From assembly GCF_015832195.1 (NCBI RefSeq), contig NC_052026.1:15409013-15473012 (forward strand): 64,000 nt of DNA. Reading direction: 5' to 3'. A program made the position numbers and the translations under genes. The stretch comes from Motacilla alba alba. Taxonomy: Eukaryota > Chordata > Aves > Passeriformes > Motacillidae. The first letter of the stretch is position 1, and every line of letters begins with the position of its first letter. Below are positions 1-10,808 of this stretch, in pieces. The notes under the pieces were generated by a model, which worked only from the letters and a program-made list of their open reading frames with translations, made no database searches and was not told the origin of the DNA.

Positions 1-470
1 CTGAATAATAAATAGGGAATTTCTTGAACCACAGGCTCATTAATGAGCACTAATTCAGAACTGATGGCACAATGTTCAGTAATTTAAGCAATGTAGACAA
101 TGAAGGTTCTCAACTCTGGTACAAAGAGTGACCTACAGAATCTTGTGGAATGAGTAATTACAGCTAATATCCATTTCAGCTTCTATTAGAACATCCAATA
201 AAACAAGGTCGTGACAACAGGCAAGGATCACATCCCAGCAAGCATGGCAGTGGGGAGAGAGGGAGTCACCCTGGAGCAGGTGGATGTTCCCATTAGTTGG
301 GCTCCACAATGGATGAGGCTGCTGACAGCTCCCGGAGGACGCGGGCGCCGCGGCTGCGGAGGCAGCTCAGGGAATTTGGGAATGGCTTTCAAGAGCACAG
401 AGGTTAGCTTGGAATGGGGTTTGTTTTTGCCCATAACTAACAAAGGCTTGAAGGACAGACCATGAGCTAC
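1..470. other. Unique non-coding sequence
   Basis: Mixed AT-rich then moderately GC-rich sequence. A short CpG cluster lies at about 339-357. Opposed open frames of 84 and 105 codons cover the same bases on both strands and encode nothing recognisable, so I treat them as chance. No repeat or RNA gene was seen. Confidence 0.55.
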
Positions 471-472
471 TG

Positions 473-519
473 CCTTTTTTTTCCTTTTTTTTTCTTTTTT
501 TTTCTTTTTTTCCCCCCAG
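473..519 (+). repeat. Long polypyrimidine tract ending in CAG
   Basis: An almost pure T tract broken by single C residues runs into six C residues and then AG at 518-519. This is low-complexity sequence. It also has the textbook form of a 3' splice acceptor on the + strand, but no matching downstream exon is evident, so the repeat reading is preferred. Confidence 0.75.
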
Positions 520-530
520 CCTTTCAAATG

Positions 531-620
531 GTTTGGTATTAACATATAGAGGGAATGATATCTACTATGACAGCAAATAGTACCATTTGCAGTTTGGTAT
601 TAACATACAGAGGGAGTGAT
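531..620 (+). repeat. Direct duplication, 29-bp core spaced 61 bp
   Basis: The stretch at 531-559 recurs at 592-620 with two substitutions. Both start GTTTGGTATTAACATA and continue into AGAGGGA/GTGAT. The intervening 32 bases are unique. This is a local direct repeat of two copies, possibly a recent segmental slippage or the remnant of a longer tandem array. I do not recognise it as a known family. Confidence 0.8.
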
Positions 621-2470
621 TTAATAAGTGAGGGTGGACCCTCAACAAGTTGTAACAGAGCAAAAAGTTGATGGCAACGGGCACCTGTAGTGTGAAAACC
701 AGCTGAGTGAGCAGCAGCAGAGCAGAATGAGCTGCCTGGGGAGTTTTCTACTTTGTGCAGATGAGCCTTATTAATTCCTAAGAGAGGATGAAGAACATGG
801 TCAAGTGAGGAAATAATGAAATTATCTGCTTTTTTTTTTTTTTTGGTACCATAAGTGGGAAGGTCGCTGGTTGTTAAAAACAGTTTCTGACAATACTTCC
901 AGGACTTGGTGCTTTTAAAAAACTGATGGACAAATTATTTCCATCCCCTCAAATGAGCAAAAAATCTCACCTTGAAATGCAGGAAGTTTTTCAGTGATAC
1001 TATTTGGCTTTTCAAACAAACATTCAGACAATACAGTGTATTCAAAGTGATTCCCTCTCAAAAAATTCATAGGCTGGAAATTTTTTCTACAACCAGCTGG
1101 GCGATACTTAGAAACCTGAGGGAGGGCGGCAATCAAAACTAATTGCCTGATGAATACAGTTCACAACAAATATTTTGATGGACTCAAAAAAATCAACTCT
1201 GTTGGCTAAATCTTTGACCCTCGTGGAGTTCACTGTGCAGCAGTGTGGACATGCTGAGAGCTCTGCTGTGAGGGTAGTGTGCCCTCAACTCTGGAAAACA
1301 GTCTGGTGAGAAAAGCTGGACCAGAAACAGCCGGGCTTGGTTTCTGTTGGTCAAAAGGGCTGCAAACAGACACAAAACCACCAACAGGGCTCTGAACTGC
1401 AGTCATGGCCCTTGAAGGTCTGAGATAGCAATTAGGCATCACTGTGGCCAGCTTTGGGTACTTGTTCCTTCCCTTCCCTTCAAGCTTTATTGTGAGGGTT
1501 TGGAGCTACAGAGAAGCCCCATGGAAGAGGCCAGGACGTGGTGTGGGCTGATGGGTGAGAGAGGTAGGACTTTGCTCAGTCCCCACAGGGACCTCAAAGC
1601 CAGTGACAAAATGAGAGAAAAAAGAGTATTTCCCCCAAAGAATTAAGAGTCATGAATCCATTCAGTGGATGAAAGAAAGCACCTTTTCTTTCATGAAGTC
1701 AGAACAGAGGAGAGACTTTCATTGTCTCACACCGTGCCTAGGATGGTTTGCTAACCACGCTCCTCTGGTAGAAGCAGGGTTTGGGCAAAAGGCTTGAACT
1801 CCCTCAAGGACTGTTAAATGCTGGGTTTGAGCAGCTTAAAATGCACTTTGGTGCTTAAGTCCCTGTAAGGGCTGACCACAAGCACTTCTTGCACTACATA
1901 AGCCCCAGCTACAAAATCCACTTAAAGAATGTACTCCCACACACCTACTCATGCCCCATGTGGCCCAGACACCAGTTTTCATCTAAATACCATTTCATCC
2001 CCAGCTGTGAAACAGCTGCCCCCACTTCCTGGTGGGTACAGCAAGAGAACAACCCTGGAACTGCCTGGAAAAACCCTTCTGTCAGACATTTTTCCTCATG
2101 TGAGAATCCTGCCTCCTGAAAAGCTGCTGGAGGACATGATCAAATGATTAGACTTTTGCAGGAGGAGTAAAACACTTTTAACACATCTGGAAGCAGGAGG
2201 AGCAGAGGAACCAGGGCAGGACCAGGCCCAAGGTGGAGGCAGCAGCCCCCAGCTGCTACACTGTGCCATTCTGCTGCTGCTCTTGTGTTGAATTCTGTTG
2301 ACTTTAGTAATATTAATTGAAGTAGGGTTCCCAGGATTGGTCCCAGGGTTGCTGTAGCATCAAATGAATGCCAAAAATTTAGATTACCTGCAGCTATATT
2401 AATTTCCATACAGGCTCGAGGAATTTTTCCTGCGTCACTTGAGAAAAGATCCTTTAAAAGCTGTGCTCTG

Positions 2471-2471
<1 letters not shown>
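621..2471. other. Unique non-coding sequence
   Basis: No gene recognised. Open frames here stay below 90 codons and overlap one another on both strands. A pure T run of 15 lies at 830-844. The rest is ordinary mid-GC sequence with few CpGs. Confidence 0.55.

Positions 2472-2511
<40 letters not shown>
2472..2511. repeat. Pure poly-T tract of 40 bases
   Basis: Forty uninterrupted T residues follow GCTCTGC and precede GTATAC. On the minus strand this is a poly-A tail-like run. The minus-strand sequence upstream of it (positions above 2511) shows no AATAAA next to the tail and no target-site duplication that I can see, so a retroposed transcript is possible but unsupported. Length is likely polymorphic. 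Confidence 0.9.
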
Positions 2512-2512
<1 letters not shown>

Positions 2513-2880
2513 TATACTATCTAGTAAGGACTTCTGCTTTCTATTAAAATGTGCTGATAGATATTTCTTTTCTGTTTAACTTTAAGGGACCTTGGTGAAT
2601 ACTTTAAGGTTTGCAGCTCAAATGATTGTTTAGTAAGTAAACGTTTTCTCCTCCAAATTTTGGTAAAATACTACAGAGTTAAAATATTTTATTTGGATTC
2701 ATACCTCATTTCAAAGTGTTGCTTATAATACCTGACAGGAGCTGAACTTTAGTTAGTTATTTCTCCTTTTTTTCCTTCTTTTTGGAGGAAAACAAGCAGT
2801 CGAACATAGCTTCTGACACATTAAGCATGACTACTGGGAAATTAAAACAAATGCTGGTACAATTCACAGGGGAAAAAGAA
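2512..2880. other. AT-rich unique sequence
   Basis: AT-rich DNA with no gene or repeat that I recognise. Short T runs near 2767-2782 are the only simple sequence. Confidence 0.5.
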
Positions 2881-2884
2881 CTTA

Positions 2885-3165
2885 AAGTTTGTTTATAAAT
2901 TCGTTCCCAGCTCCAAATGCATGTCATAAATTAATAGGTCATCAACATACTGTATTTAGCTGGCAGCAAATAATTTTCTATGAAGAAATGAGACAGAATA
3001 TAGCCAGAGTAGCAAATTGGCTGAAAGCAAAGCCTTTTGAGTGCTTTGTAAAATCCATAACAGACAACTTGAAGCTCCAGCAAAATGGAAAATATTTCTT
3101 GTCTCCATATTCAGTCCAAGGATTTAGAAAACTGACTAATAATGCAAATAGCCTGAGGTCAATAG
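2885..3165. promoter_or_regulatory. Candidate conserved non-coding element
   Basis: A low-CpG, AT-rich block without simple repeats. It contains homeodomain-type cores (AATTAATAGG near 2930, CAAATAATTTTC near 2967) and an ATGCAT-type site near 2919. A 136-codon frame at 2889-3299 covers it, but the predicted peptide has no domain I recognise and a 94-codon frame lies opposite. The texture resembles vertebrate regulatory elements. Conservation is not shown, so this is inference only. Confidence 0.25.
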
Positions 3166-6100
3166 CCTGGTGCCACAGCTGGAACTCACACCCAGCTTCC
3201 AGGAGATCCATCACGCCTGCATCCGGACTGGGGAATGGCAGGATATGCCTGGGATGCTCCAAACACCATCAGTCTCACACACTCAGACCAGGAAAATGAG
3301 TTCCAAATCATGACCTCATAGTGGCATTTGGGCTGGCTTCTGCCAGCCCAATGCTGATGAGACCAATCCTTGTGTGTTAGCAGGTCAGGCAGCACTCGGC
3401 AGTCCCAAGGTGTGTCTCACAGCTTGGACAGTCAGGGTTCAGCTGGGTGGGAAGTGGGTCAGGCCTCTGCAACCTTGGCACAAAGTCCAGCTCTCATGTT
3501 TTGAGAAAGATTTTCTCCAAGATTCAGGTAACTAATCACCTCCATTTAAATACAAAGGGAAATTTCAATATTGCCCTCTGTAAATATGTTCCTAAACAGT
3601 GAAAACCCAGAACAGAGTAACCTTTGGTGAACATCAAGACCTGGTGTTAGAATTAAATGTGTTTCTCTGGTTTCTGGTCTAAAATTGCATTTTCAGCCTG
3701 TAAGATGCAAGTCACCTGGAGGTGGTGTGACCAGCACGAGGCACAGAGCAGCCTCCATCCTGGGATCTTCTTCCCAAGGTGATGTTGGAACGGAGTAATG
3801 AGAAATTAAAGCAAGACAGGGCCTAGTGAGCCATTGGCTGGGCTCTGAAGACAAAAAGCCTCAGCCTCCTCAGTAACAGCTTCTTTTCTGCTGTCCTTGA
3901 AGGAAGACAGGAGGAGAGAACAGCTCCAAGGCCAGGCAGGGGGAGGGGGTATCAACAGACCCGCTTGCTCTGAGCTTCACTATCAACCTTTCATTTCTCA
4001 CAATGAAAAGCTCCAACACTTAATATCTAGCTCTCTATATATGTACTCATGCCTTAAAATTCCTGCAGAGATGGGACGAGGCAATATTATCTTTGAGAAA
4101 ATGCAGATCCCAACTTAGTCTCCCAAAAGGAAAATTACTGACTTGAGCAATTCCTGGTAGTTATCCAAATAGCCTTGTCAAATTATTTAAATACCGCATT
4201 GTGATATTATTGAAGTTGGTACCAAGTTACTCTTGGCAGAAACAAGTGTTCACTGGCAGGTGCTGAGTAGATGAGCTGTTACTGCTCCAGCTCTCTGTGT
4301 CAGCAGCACGGTTGGCTGCTGCAAGGGATTTTAACCAGGGAGCTCAGCAAAATGCCCTCCAAAGGGGTTCTTTTTCCCAGGGGGCTCTGGAGTGGTTTGC
4401 TTTTACCTCTCAGAGCCTGGTTGCTTATCTGCTGTCACAATGGAGCTGTGGAGGGGTTTTTGGGGGGTGGATGGGAGGAAAGCATTGTATCACTGCATTC
4501 AGCATAAAACCCACACACTCCAGAACAGCCCTCTCCTCTGTCTAAAAAAAAAAATAAATAAAATCACTATATAAATTTCCAGGGAAGAAAATGGAATTTA
4601 GGAATTTACCTCATCTGTATTAAAAGACAGGAAAAAAAACCAACTTAGGCTTATGCATTTTTCATTATCCAGGACCCACTCTACCTATATCTGCTCAGTG
4701 TTTTGTCTGTGCTGTAATTTCAGTTGGGAAGTCGCTTAAAATGCAAGAGTCTGGCAGTGATTCGTTTATGCTGTTTCAGAAAAAAATGGTTCACAGCTAA
4801 GGACAAACAAACTCTGTCCAGCCACAGTGAGAGAAGGGACAGGAGGAGGAGGAAGTAGAGCAATAACAGAAGTTTGTCAGGTTCCTGTCTTAGACTTTGA
4901 AATCCATCTCAACCCAGGAGGATCCCAGATTTCCTGCATGGCATGGGGGTATCCACCTTTCCCACCCCAGGGCAGCAATCCATGGGCATCTTCTCTATCT
5001 CCCCATTCCCACAGAAAGTGGAGGCAGTTGTGGAAATCCAGGGGTCACACACTGAACTCCTGTTCCCACAGCATTCACAAGCAAAACCCAGAAAAATGTT
5101 GTAACAACCTCCTCATGCAGCAAAGAGGGTGAGAGGCCCTGAGCACAACCTGTGCTGCCCCAGGGTGTGCAGGTGCAAGGCTGGCTCGGAGAGCCTGGCC
5201 AGGTCACTTTGAGGACCTGTTAACCATCTAGCCCCCACATCCTTGAAGAAAACTTTCACCCCTCAAATACATTTTCAAAGGTTTTGTCCAGTTTGGCTGA
5301 AAGTTGTGACAAGTGATGTTTTTTCCATGACTTCCCCTGGGAAGCTGCACCATCCTGTGAGAGCCCTCAGCTACAGAGCATCTCCTGCCCTTCAGCCAAC
5401 ATTTGCTTTGACTCAGTCCCATTGCTCTTGCCGTGTCTTCACATACCACATTGACAAGCTCAACACCATCCAAAGATTTTTGAGAGTTAAAATTTGTATT
5501 ACCAAGACAAAAAAAAGGAAGTAAACAGAAGATAATTTTTTCTGGGGATATTGCTTTCTTTGGAGAAGTCTCTACAGAACAAAGCCATGCTCAAGGAAGG
5601 AATTAGTAAACAGATGAAATGAAATGACAGCGTTGTCATTTTCAGTTAAAGTGGGATGATAAGATTGTCACTTTTCTTCTGTCCACCTTTACCCTCAGAG
5701 TATTTATTTTAGTGTTGCTGTGCAATACATTTCACTTTAGGCTCCTGGAAAACTGCTATAGCACAAATTCTCTGCTGGAACAAATGGCTACAGTTCCATT
5801 GACTTCTACATTTTCTAGCCAAAAATTTTCCTCTCCATTTCTATCCAGGGATGCCTGCTAGGTTACAGGAGACAGAAGCTCTGCTCATGTTGGAGCCATG
5901 CACCAGCTCCCAGTTCCAGGCCTTCATCTTGTCATGCAAATTGATTATTTCCACCTTTCAAAGTCTGCAAGTCTGAAATCCATATTATGTGTTTAAGTGC
6001 AATTCTACAGAAAGGGTCCAAATCTCTCTGCCAGAAAATCTTTTTCTTTCTCCAGAACCTCATAGAGAACATGCCTAGATTGTGCTTTAGTGAGGTAAAT

Positions 6101-7180
6101 GCAGAGACAGACTTAAATTAATATGTCTGGGAATAAATTATTTCTAGAGTGTCTTGAGCCAGCATCACATGAATAGATTACCATGAAGTACTATGGGAAG
6201 CAAAAATTCATCTGAAAATCATAGTTTAAAACAGGGAAAAAAAAAACCATGAAAACTGAGGATAACTATCCAGCTTCTTATTGTCAGTTGTGGCAAGTGC
6301 TTTGAAATCTTTAAAGTACCTCAGAAGCTTTATGGCCCACTGTCTTCACAAAATCCTAGTTTTGTTTAACGAGTAGAACTGACAAGTCACAGCACCTCAG
6401 CAACCAGAAAACACCCCCTAACAGGCTGGTGGGGCCAGAAATATCCATAACTGTTCCCCATGGTGAGCATAACAGGAGGTACCCCATACCAGCTTTACTT
6501 CCAGCACTGGGAATGGAAAGTCGTGTTGTAGTTTGGTTTTCAATGGCCAAACTCAGCTTTCCCAGCTTAGGTCTTCCCCCAGGGCTTGGGCAGAGCCCAG
6601 GAGGAGTGAACAGTGAATTCCCAGGGTGAGACTGCACCAGCTGTACCCTTCTCCATCTTTCCTGGCCTTTGATGAGAAACAGCAGGATGGGTGCCACCCC
6701 CACTTCTCTTTCAAATGTGTGCCAAGCTCCACTAAACCAGTTCAGATATTTTAACCATGGTCAAGAGACTTTTCAGATTGTGTAATGGGGGAAAATAAAA
6801 CACCTAGGTTTCACTTCTGCCACCCGAATACCATTTATATTTGAGAAACTATTATGTGACTTTTGTCACTAAATAAACACATAATTTTCTTCTGATTCAA
6901 CCCAATAAACTAAAGAGCTAAATGCATCATGGTGAGAGAAATGATAATTCTCTGCTGACCAGAGGAGAAAGGCACTCTCTCAGCCTGTCCTGTGGCTTAC
7001 ATTTTCCTACTCAAAAGCACAAAACTGAGTCTACACAGGGATCTCATACTGTACATCAGCCCAGAGGTTTCATACTCAGCATCCTGTGCTGTCATATTGC
7101 TACACATCTGTACAAGTCTATTTAAACTCTAGAATGAAAATGAATAAATTATGTTTAGGTTTGCACCTTTACCACACTTA
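3166..7180. other. Unique non-coding sequence
   Basis: About 4 kb with no recognisable gene. Small landmarks are G-rich runs at 3939-3949 and 4453-4475, a poly-A run near 4543-4552 followed by AATAAATAAA, and a donor-like CAG|GTAACT at 3527. Open frames reach at most 115 codons (6356-6703, minus) and match nothing I know. Confidence 0.55.
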
Positions 7181-7184
7181 TTTC

Positions 7185-7448
7185 TGTGGTCACTTCTGTG
7201 GTCAGTGTGGTTGGTGTGGTTAGTATGATTGGTGTGGTCACTGTGGTCAGTGTGGTTGTTGTGGTCAGTGTGGTCAGTGTGGTCAGTTCAGGGTGGTCGG
7301 TGTGGTCACTGTGGTCAGTGTGGTTCAGTGGGGTCACTGTGGTCAGTGTGGTTATTGTGGTTGCTGTGGTCAGAGTGGTTGCTGTGGTTAGTGTGGTCAG
7401 TATGGTCATTGTGGTCAGTGTGGTGGTTGTGGTCAGTGTGGTCAGCAC
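7185..7448 (+). repeat. Minisatellite A, 9-bp unit GTGGTCAGT
   Basis: About 29 imperfect tandem copies of a 9-mer, mainly GTGGTCAGT with variants GTGGTCACT, GTGGTTGTT and GTGGTTAGT. The period breaks briefly near 7287-7300 and 7322-7335. The + strand is G/T rich and nearly free of A and C runs, giving strong strand asymmetry. Because the period is a multiple of three, frames stay open on both strands and encode Val/Ser/Trp- or Thr/Leu-rich low-complexity peptides. These are products of the repeat and not evidence of a gene. Confidence 0.92.
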
Positions 7449-7500
7449 GTGGCTGCCCTCAGAGTGGTCAGAGCCACCCGGGGCAGCCCAGGGACAGCAC

Positions 7501-7827
7501 TGGTGGCCCTGCAGCAGTGGTCAGTGGCCCTGCAGCAGCGGTCAGTGGCCCTGCTGGTAGCCCTGCAGCAGTGGTCAGTGGCCCTGCAGCAGCGGTCAGT
7601 GGCCCCGCTGGTGGCCCTGCAGCAGCGGTCAGTGGCCCTGCTGGTGGCCCTGCAGCAGTGGTCAGTGGCCCTGCAGCAGCACTGGTGGCCCTGCAGCAGC
7701 GGTCAGTGGCCCCGCTGGTGGCCCTGCAGCAGTGGTCAGTGGCCCTGCAGCAGCGGTCAGTGGCCCTGCTGGTGGCCCTGCAGCAGTGGTCAGTGGCCCC
7801 GCTGGTGGCCCTGCAGCAGTGGTCAGT
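7501..7827 (+). repeat. Minisatellite B, 21/33-bp units containing the 9-mer of array A
   Basis: Eleven units, each ending GGTCAGT. The basic 21-bp unit is GGCCCTGCAGCA followed by GYGGTCAGT, so it is the array-A 9-mer joined to a 12-mer. The 33-bp form adds a second, related 12-mer, GGCCCYGCTGGT. Read from 7501, unit lengths are 25 (partial), 21, 33, 21, 33, 33, 41, 33, 21, 33 and 33. The 41-bp unit (7667-7707) is out of phase and shifts the reading frame, which argues against a selected protein. A 246-codon frame at 7229-7969 passes through both arrays and changes its peptide repeat at that point. Confidence 0.93.
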
Positions 7828-8380
7828 GTCCAGCAGGGCAGGGGCAGGCACAGGGCACTGCCCAGCCCGGGCACACCCTGCTCCTGCCCGGGAGGGCGAT
7901 CTGGATCTGTGTGAGCTCTCACGATCTGTCCCGTGGGTGACCCAGCCAGGGACAGCCTGGCTCTCCTGAGGCCCAGGGATGTCCCTCCCTGTGCTGCCAG
8001 CCTGGAACAGAGCTCGTTCCTCTCACCCTGGCTGTGGCTGTGACTGCAGCGAGGACACCAAGGCAATCTGGAGCGCAGCCCCGGGGGCGGCAGGACGGCT
8101 CTGCTGCAGCACAGGCACGCACACAGAGCAGCCTCGGCTGGTCTCATTCTGTCATCCCGAATCTGGCCTCTCCCAGCAGCCATACCTGACAAAACCAAAT
8201 CTGACTGAGGCACCTGTATGCACAGCTCAGTTTGACACCTCAATTCCTCTGAGATACAGAGCTCAGGTACTTGGAAATGAGCCTAGGAAAATCAGCTGCT
8301 TTCTCCTAAGTGCCTACCAGGCACGAAGGAGATACCTTCCTTGTATCTAAGGAAAAGATACAAAATTCATGTTGAAAACA
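7828..8380. other. GC-rich flank of the minisatellites
   Basis: CpG-containing mid-to-high GC sequence with scattered CpGs around 7860-8160. Overlapping frames on both strands (up to 193 codons on the minus strand, partly inside the repeat) have no recognisable product. It may be the edge of a GC-rich recombination-prone patch. No promoter motif stands out. Confidence 0.45.
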
Positions 8381-9330
8381 AGTTATTAAAAAAAAAAAAT
8401 CCCCTCAACCAAAACTGAACTTTTCTTACACAGTGCACTTAGTCAGGAGGTCACTTCACACACCTGCAGACAAGGTCCAGCTCTGTGACAGTGCCTAGAA
8501 TGCATTTAGATCAGCAAAAGCCACTTTGTCTATCAAACTTCAGTGCTTTTGGAAAGTCATTTGTGCATCCACCTGCATTAAATACTCTGACACTTGGAGA
8601 AATCCATCCAAAGGCCTTGGTGCTGCTGCACTTGTTGTAACAGTTAGTGGTGCTTTTCATATATTTATACAAAATCCTAATATTTTCTCCACACACCAGT
8701 ACTACATTTGTCTGGAAATTATTCAAGATTATTCTAGGGAAGATATGATGCCATGTGTTGCAGTATTGAATGGCTGTGCTTTGTCAAATAAAATGTTTTC
8801 ATACACTACTTTTACAGGGTTTCAGCTAATTTTCCCCACTCAGCAAAATAAATTCCAAAACCATGATAACATCTCATACAAGTCTCCCACAGACCTCATA
8901 CAACTTCAGTCTGAAGCATTTTGCCCACTAAAATTTTCTATTTTATCTCTATTCCTATTTAAGGACCTAGGACTTGTTTTAATATTACATAAAGAACTAA
9001 GGAACTGCTCAGTTATGGCAACAAGAAATTAGAAGGAGGTACATATTTCCAAAAAGATAATAGCTGACTATCAAACCAGTCCCAGAAATTAGTTGTGAAA
9101 TGAAGTGGAATATGTGAATGGTTATGAAAAACAACTAAATTAATTTACATGGGTAAAATAAATGGTACATGAGAGACAACTGCCACAGCAGAGTTATTCT
9201 CCTTATTCAGAATAAATGGGATTGGATATGCACATGCATGTGTGCATTTATGGGTATTTCTGTGAGGGAGATTTATTAAAATGTTTAATGGTATTGCCAT
9301 GGTTGTATCGAGTCACACTCCGTGGTTTGC
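8381..9330. other. AT-rich unique sequence with a 168-codon open frame
   Basis: AT-rich DNA starting with an A run at 8388-8399. The frame at 8526-9032 (+) is 168 codons. The peptide has no motif, signal peptide or domain I recognise, and a frame of this length is expected about once or twice by chance in 64 kb on both strands. It is not called as a gene. Confidence 0.5.
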
Positions 9331-9381
9331 AGGCCTAATCCTGCTCATGTTGAAGGCAGTGGAAGTAGGAACAGTTGACTA
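9331..9381 (+). repeat. Old interspersed repeat fragment (TCAATGG-core family)
   Basis: AATCCTGCTCATGTTGAAGG followed by CAGTGGAAGTAGGAACAGTTGACT resembles a decayed copy of an amniote repeat I recall as having a GAAGTCAATGG / CCATTGACTTC self-complementary core after AATCCTGCTCC. Related pieces occur at 19.27, 20.16, 47.96 and 58.76 kb. I cannot name the family securely. Confidence 0.45.
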
Positions 9382-10600
9382 ATTATCCCTCTGTAAGGCC
9401 CCAGAATATCCATGTTGAATTCTGACAAATTACTAGAACCTCAGGGAAAGAAACAATGCTAATTAAGATGAACTTTAGGTGTAGGACCTAATTAATATGA
9501 TCTTTACGTGAAACTTGTTCCAAATGAAGCAACTTTAAAAGTTATACCAATAAATGCCTGGGGCTGTATAGCACTAAATAAGTCAAAAAATAAACAAACA
9601 TGTTCCTTAAAATCAGCAAGTCACAAATCAAGATGTTAGCATGGGTGTTATGCGACTGCAAGACTTTTCTTCAGCAAAGATTTTGATTTGTTTTAGCTCT
9701 GAACACCACTGTGGGTGAAATGATAAATGCAGGGCTGCTTTCTGTTTCTGACTGGAAACACACAGACATGCTGGGGGGAAGAAAACATACAGCAAGAATA
9801 CACAAGTGACTCTGTTTGGGGAGAAATATTGATTTCAAGATCTTGTCAAAAATGATGTGTCAGTCTATTAAAACAAGAACTTAAAACTATGTCTCTAGGA
9901 AACTTAGAAGGTTTTTTTTTCCCGTTACAGGGAAAGGAGGTGGATGCCCAAGCAGGAGAAATTTGGGCAGCAAGTCAATTAAAGAAGGCATGAAGGTCCC
10001 TGTATTGGTAGAGCTCCTGCCTGTGCACCCATGTGGACACAGGAATATTTTGTAAACTTCCAACTCAGTGATTCCACAGGAATTATTTTCCTCACATAAC
10101 TGGACAAACCCTCATTTCTTACAGTGCTGCAGCATTCCACATCTAGGGCTAAAAGCTGAACCTGTTGTGAGGATCAGAGTTGAGCTCTGGACATCTCCTG
10201 GAGCACCCACGGGCCACAAGGACCCAACTCCCTGGCTGGACTCCAGAATCGAGGGGTGAATCCTGATCCCATGGAAACCCCTGGCAAGAGTCCCACTGCT
10301 TCTAGTAAGGTCACACTCTGCTCTTTGCTCCAGCAGGGCTTTTGGGAGATCCTTCCATAGAGGAACTTTTTTTTTCTGAATGAAACTAAGAGTACTGACT
10401 TGTTCAAATTGAAACATTCAGCAGCAATGAAAAAAAAATTATAGCCTATGGAAAAACAAAATGACAAGTAATAATTACTCTGTTCAGAGCAGATATAATA
10501 AAATATTAGATTCAAAATATGAACATACATTATTGTTTTGGCTTGGTCTGATGCACTAGAATTCCTCACATGCTGACCTCTTGCCCTCCTCCTACTCCTG
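9382..10600. other. Unique non-coding sequence
   Basis: AT-rich to about 10 kb, then mixed. A T run of 9 near 9913-9921 is followed by CCCG. Frames up to 147 codons on the minus strand (10174-10617) match nothing recognisable. Confidence 0.5.
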
Positions 10601-10808
10601 TTTTTCTCTCTCACCACTCCATGAGAAAAAATTGGGTAGAGGAAAAAGAGAGAGAAAGAGAGAGAAGAAAAATGGAAGGGGAAGAGAAAGCATGAGAATT
10701 AAGTAAAGACAGTGGATGAAAGAGAAAGAATGAAAAAAAGAGTGAAAGAGGAACAGAACAAAAGCCAACAAGTGAACAGGGGAAAGAAAAAAACAAGAGG
10801 GAAATGAA
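10601..10808. repeat. Polypyrimidine/polypurine low-complexity block
   Basis: A short pyrimidine run TTTTTCTCTCTC at 10601-10612 is followed from 10621 by nearly 190 bases that are overwhelmingly A and G (GAGAGAAAGAGAGAGAAG type). The pyrimidine run can pair with GAGAGAGAAA at 10648-10657, giving a possible hairpin. Long purine strands of this kind can form triplex DNA. The Phe/Ser-rich minus-strand frames here are by-products. Confidence 0.85.

Noticed and set aside
473..519. A genuine 3' splice site after the polypyrimidine tract
   Set aside because: The motif is excellent, but the following sequence has no exon-like features and lies in a local duplication. T-rich simple sequence creates such motifs often.
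7229..7969. A 246-codon open frame as a repeat protein gene
   Set aside because: The frame exists because the repeat unit lengths are mostly multiples of three. Frames on both strands stay open, and an out-of-phase unit changes the encoded repeat.
8526..9032. A 168-codon frame as a novel protein
   Set aside because: Its length is expected once or twice by chance in 64 kb on both strands, and there is no motif, splice context or codon signature.
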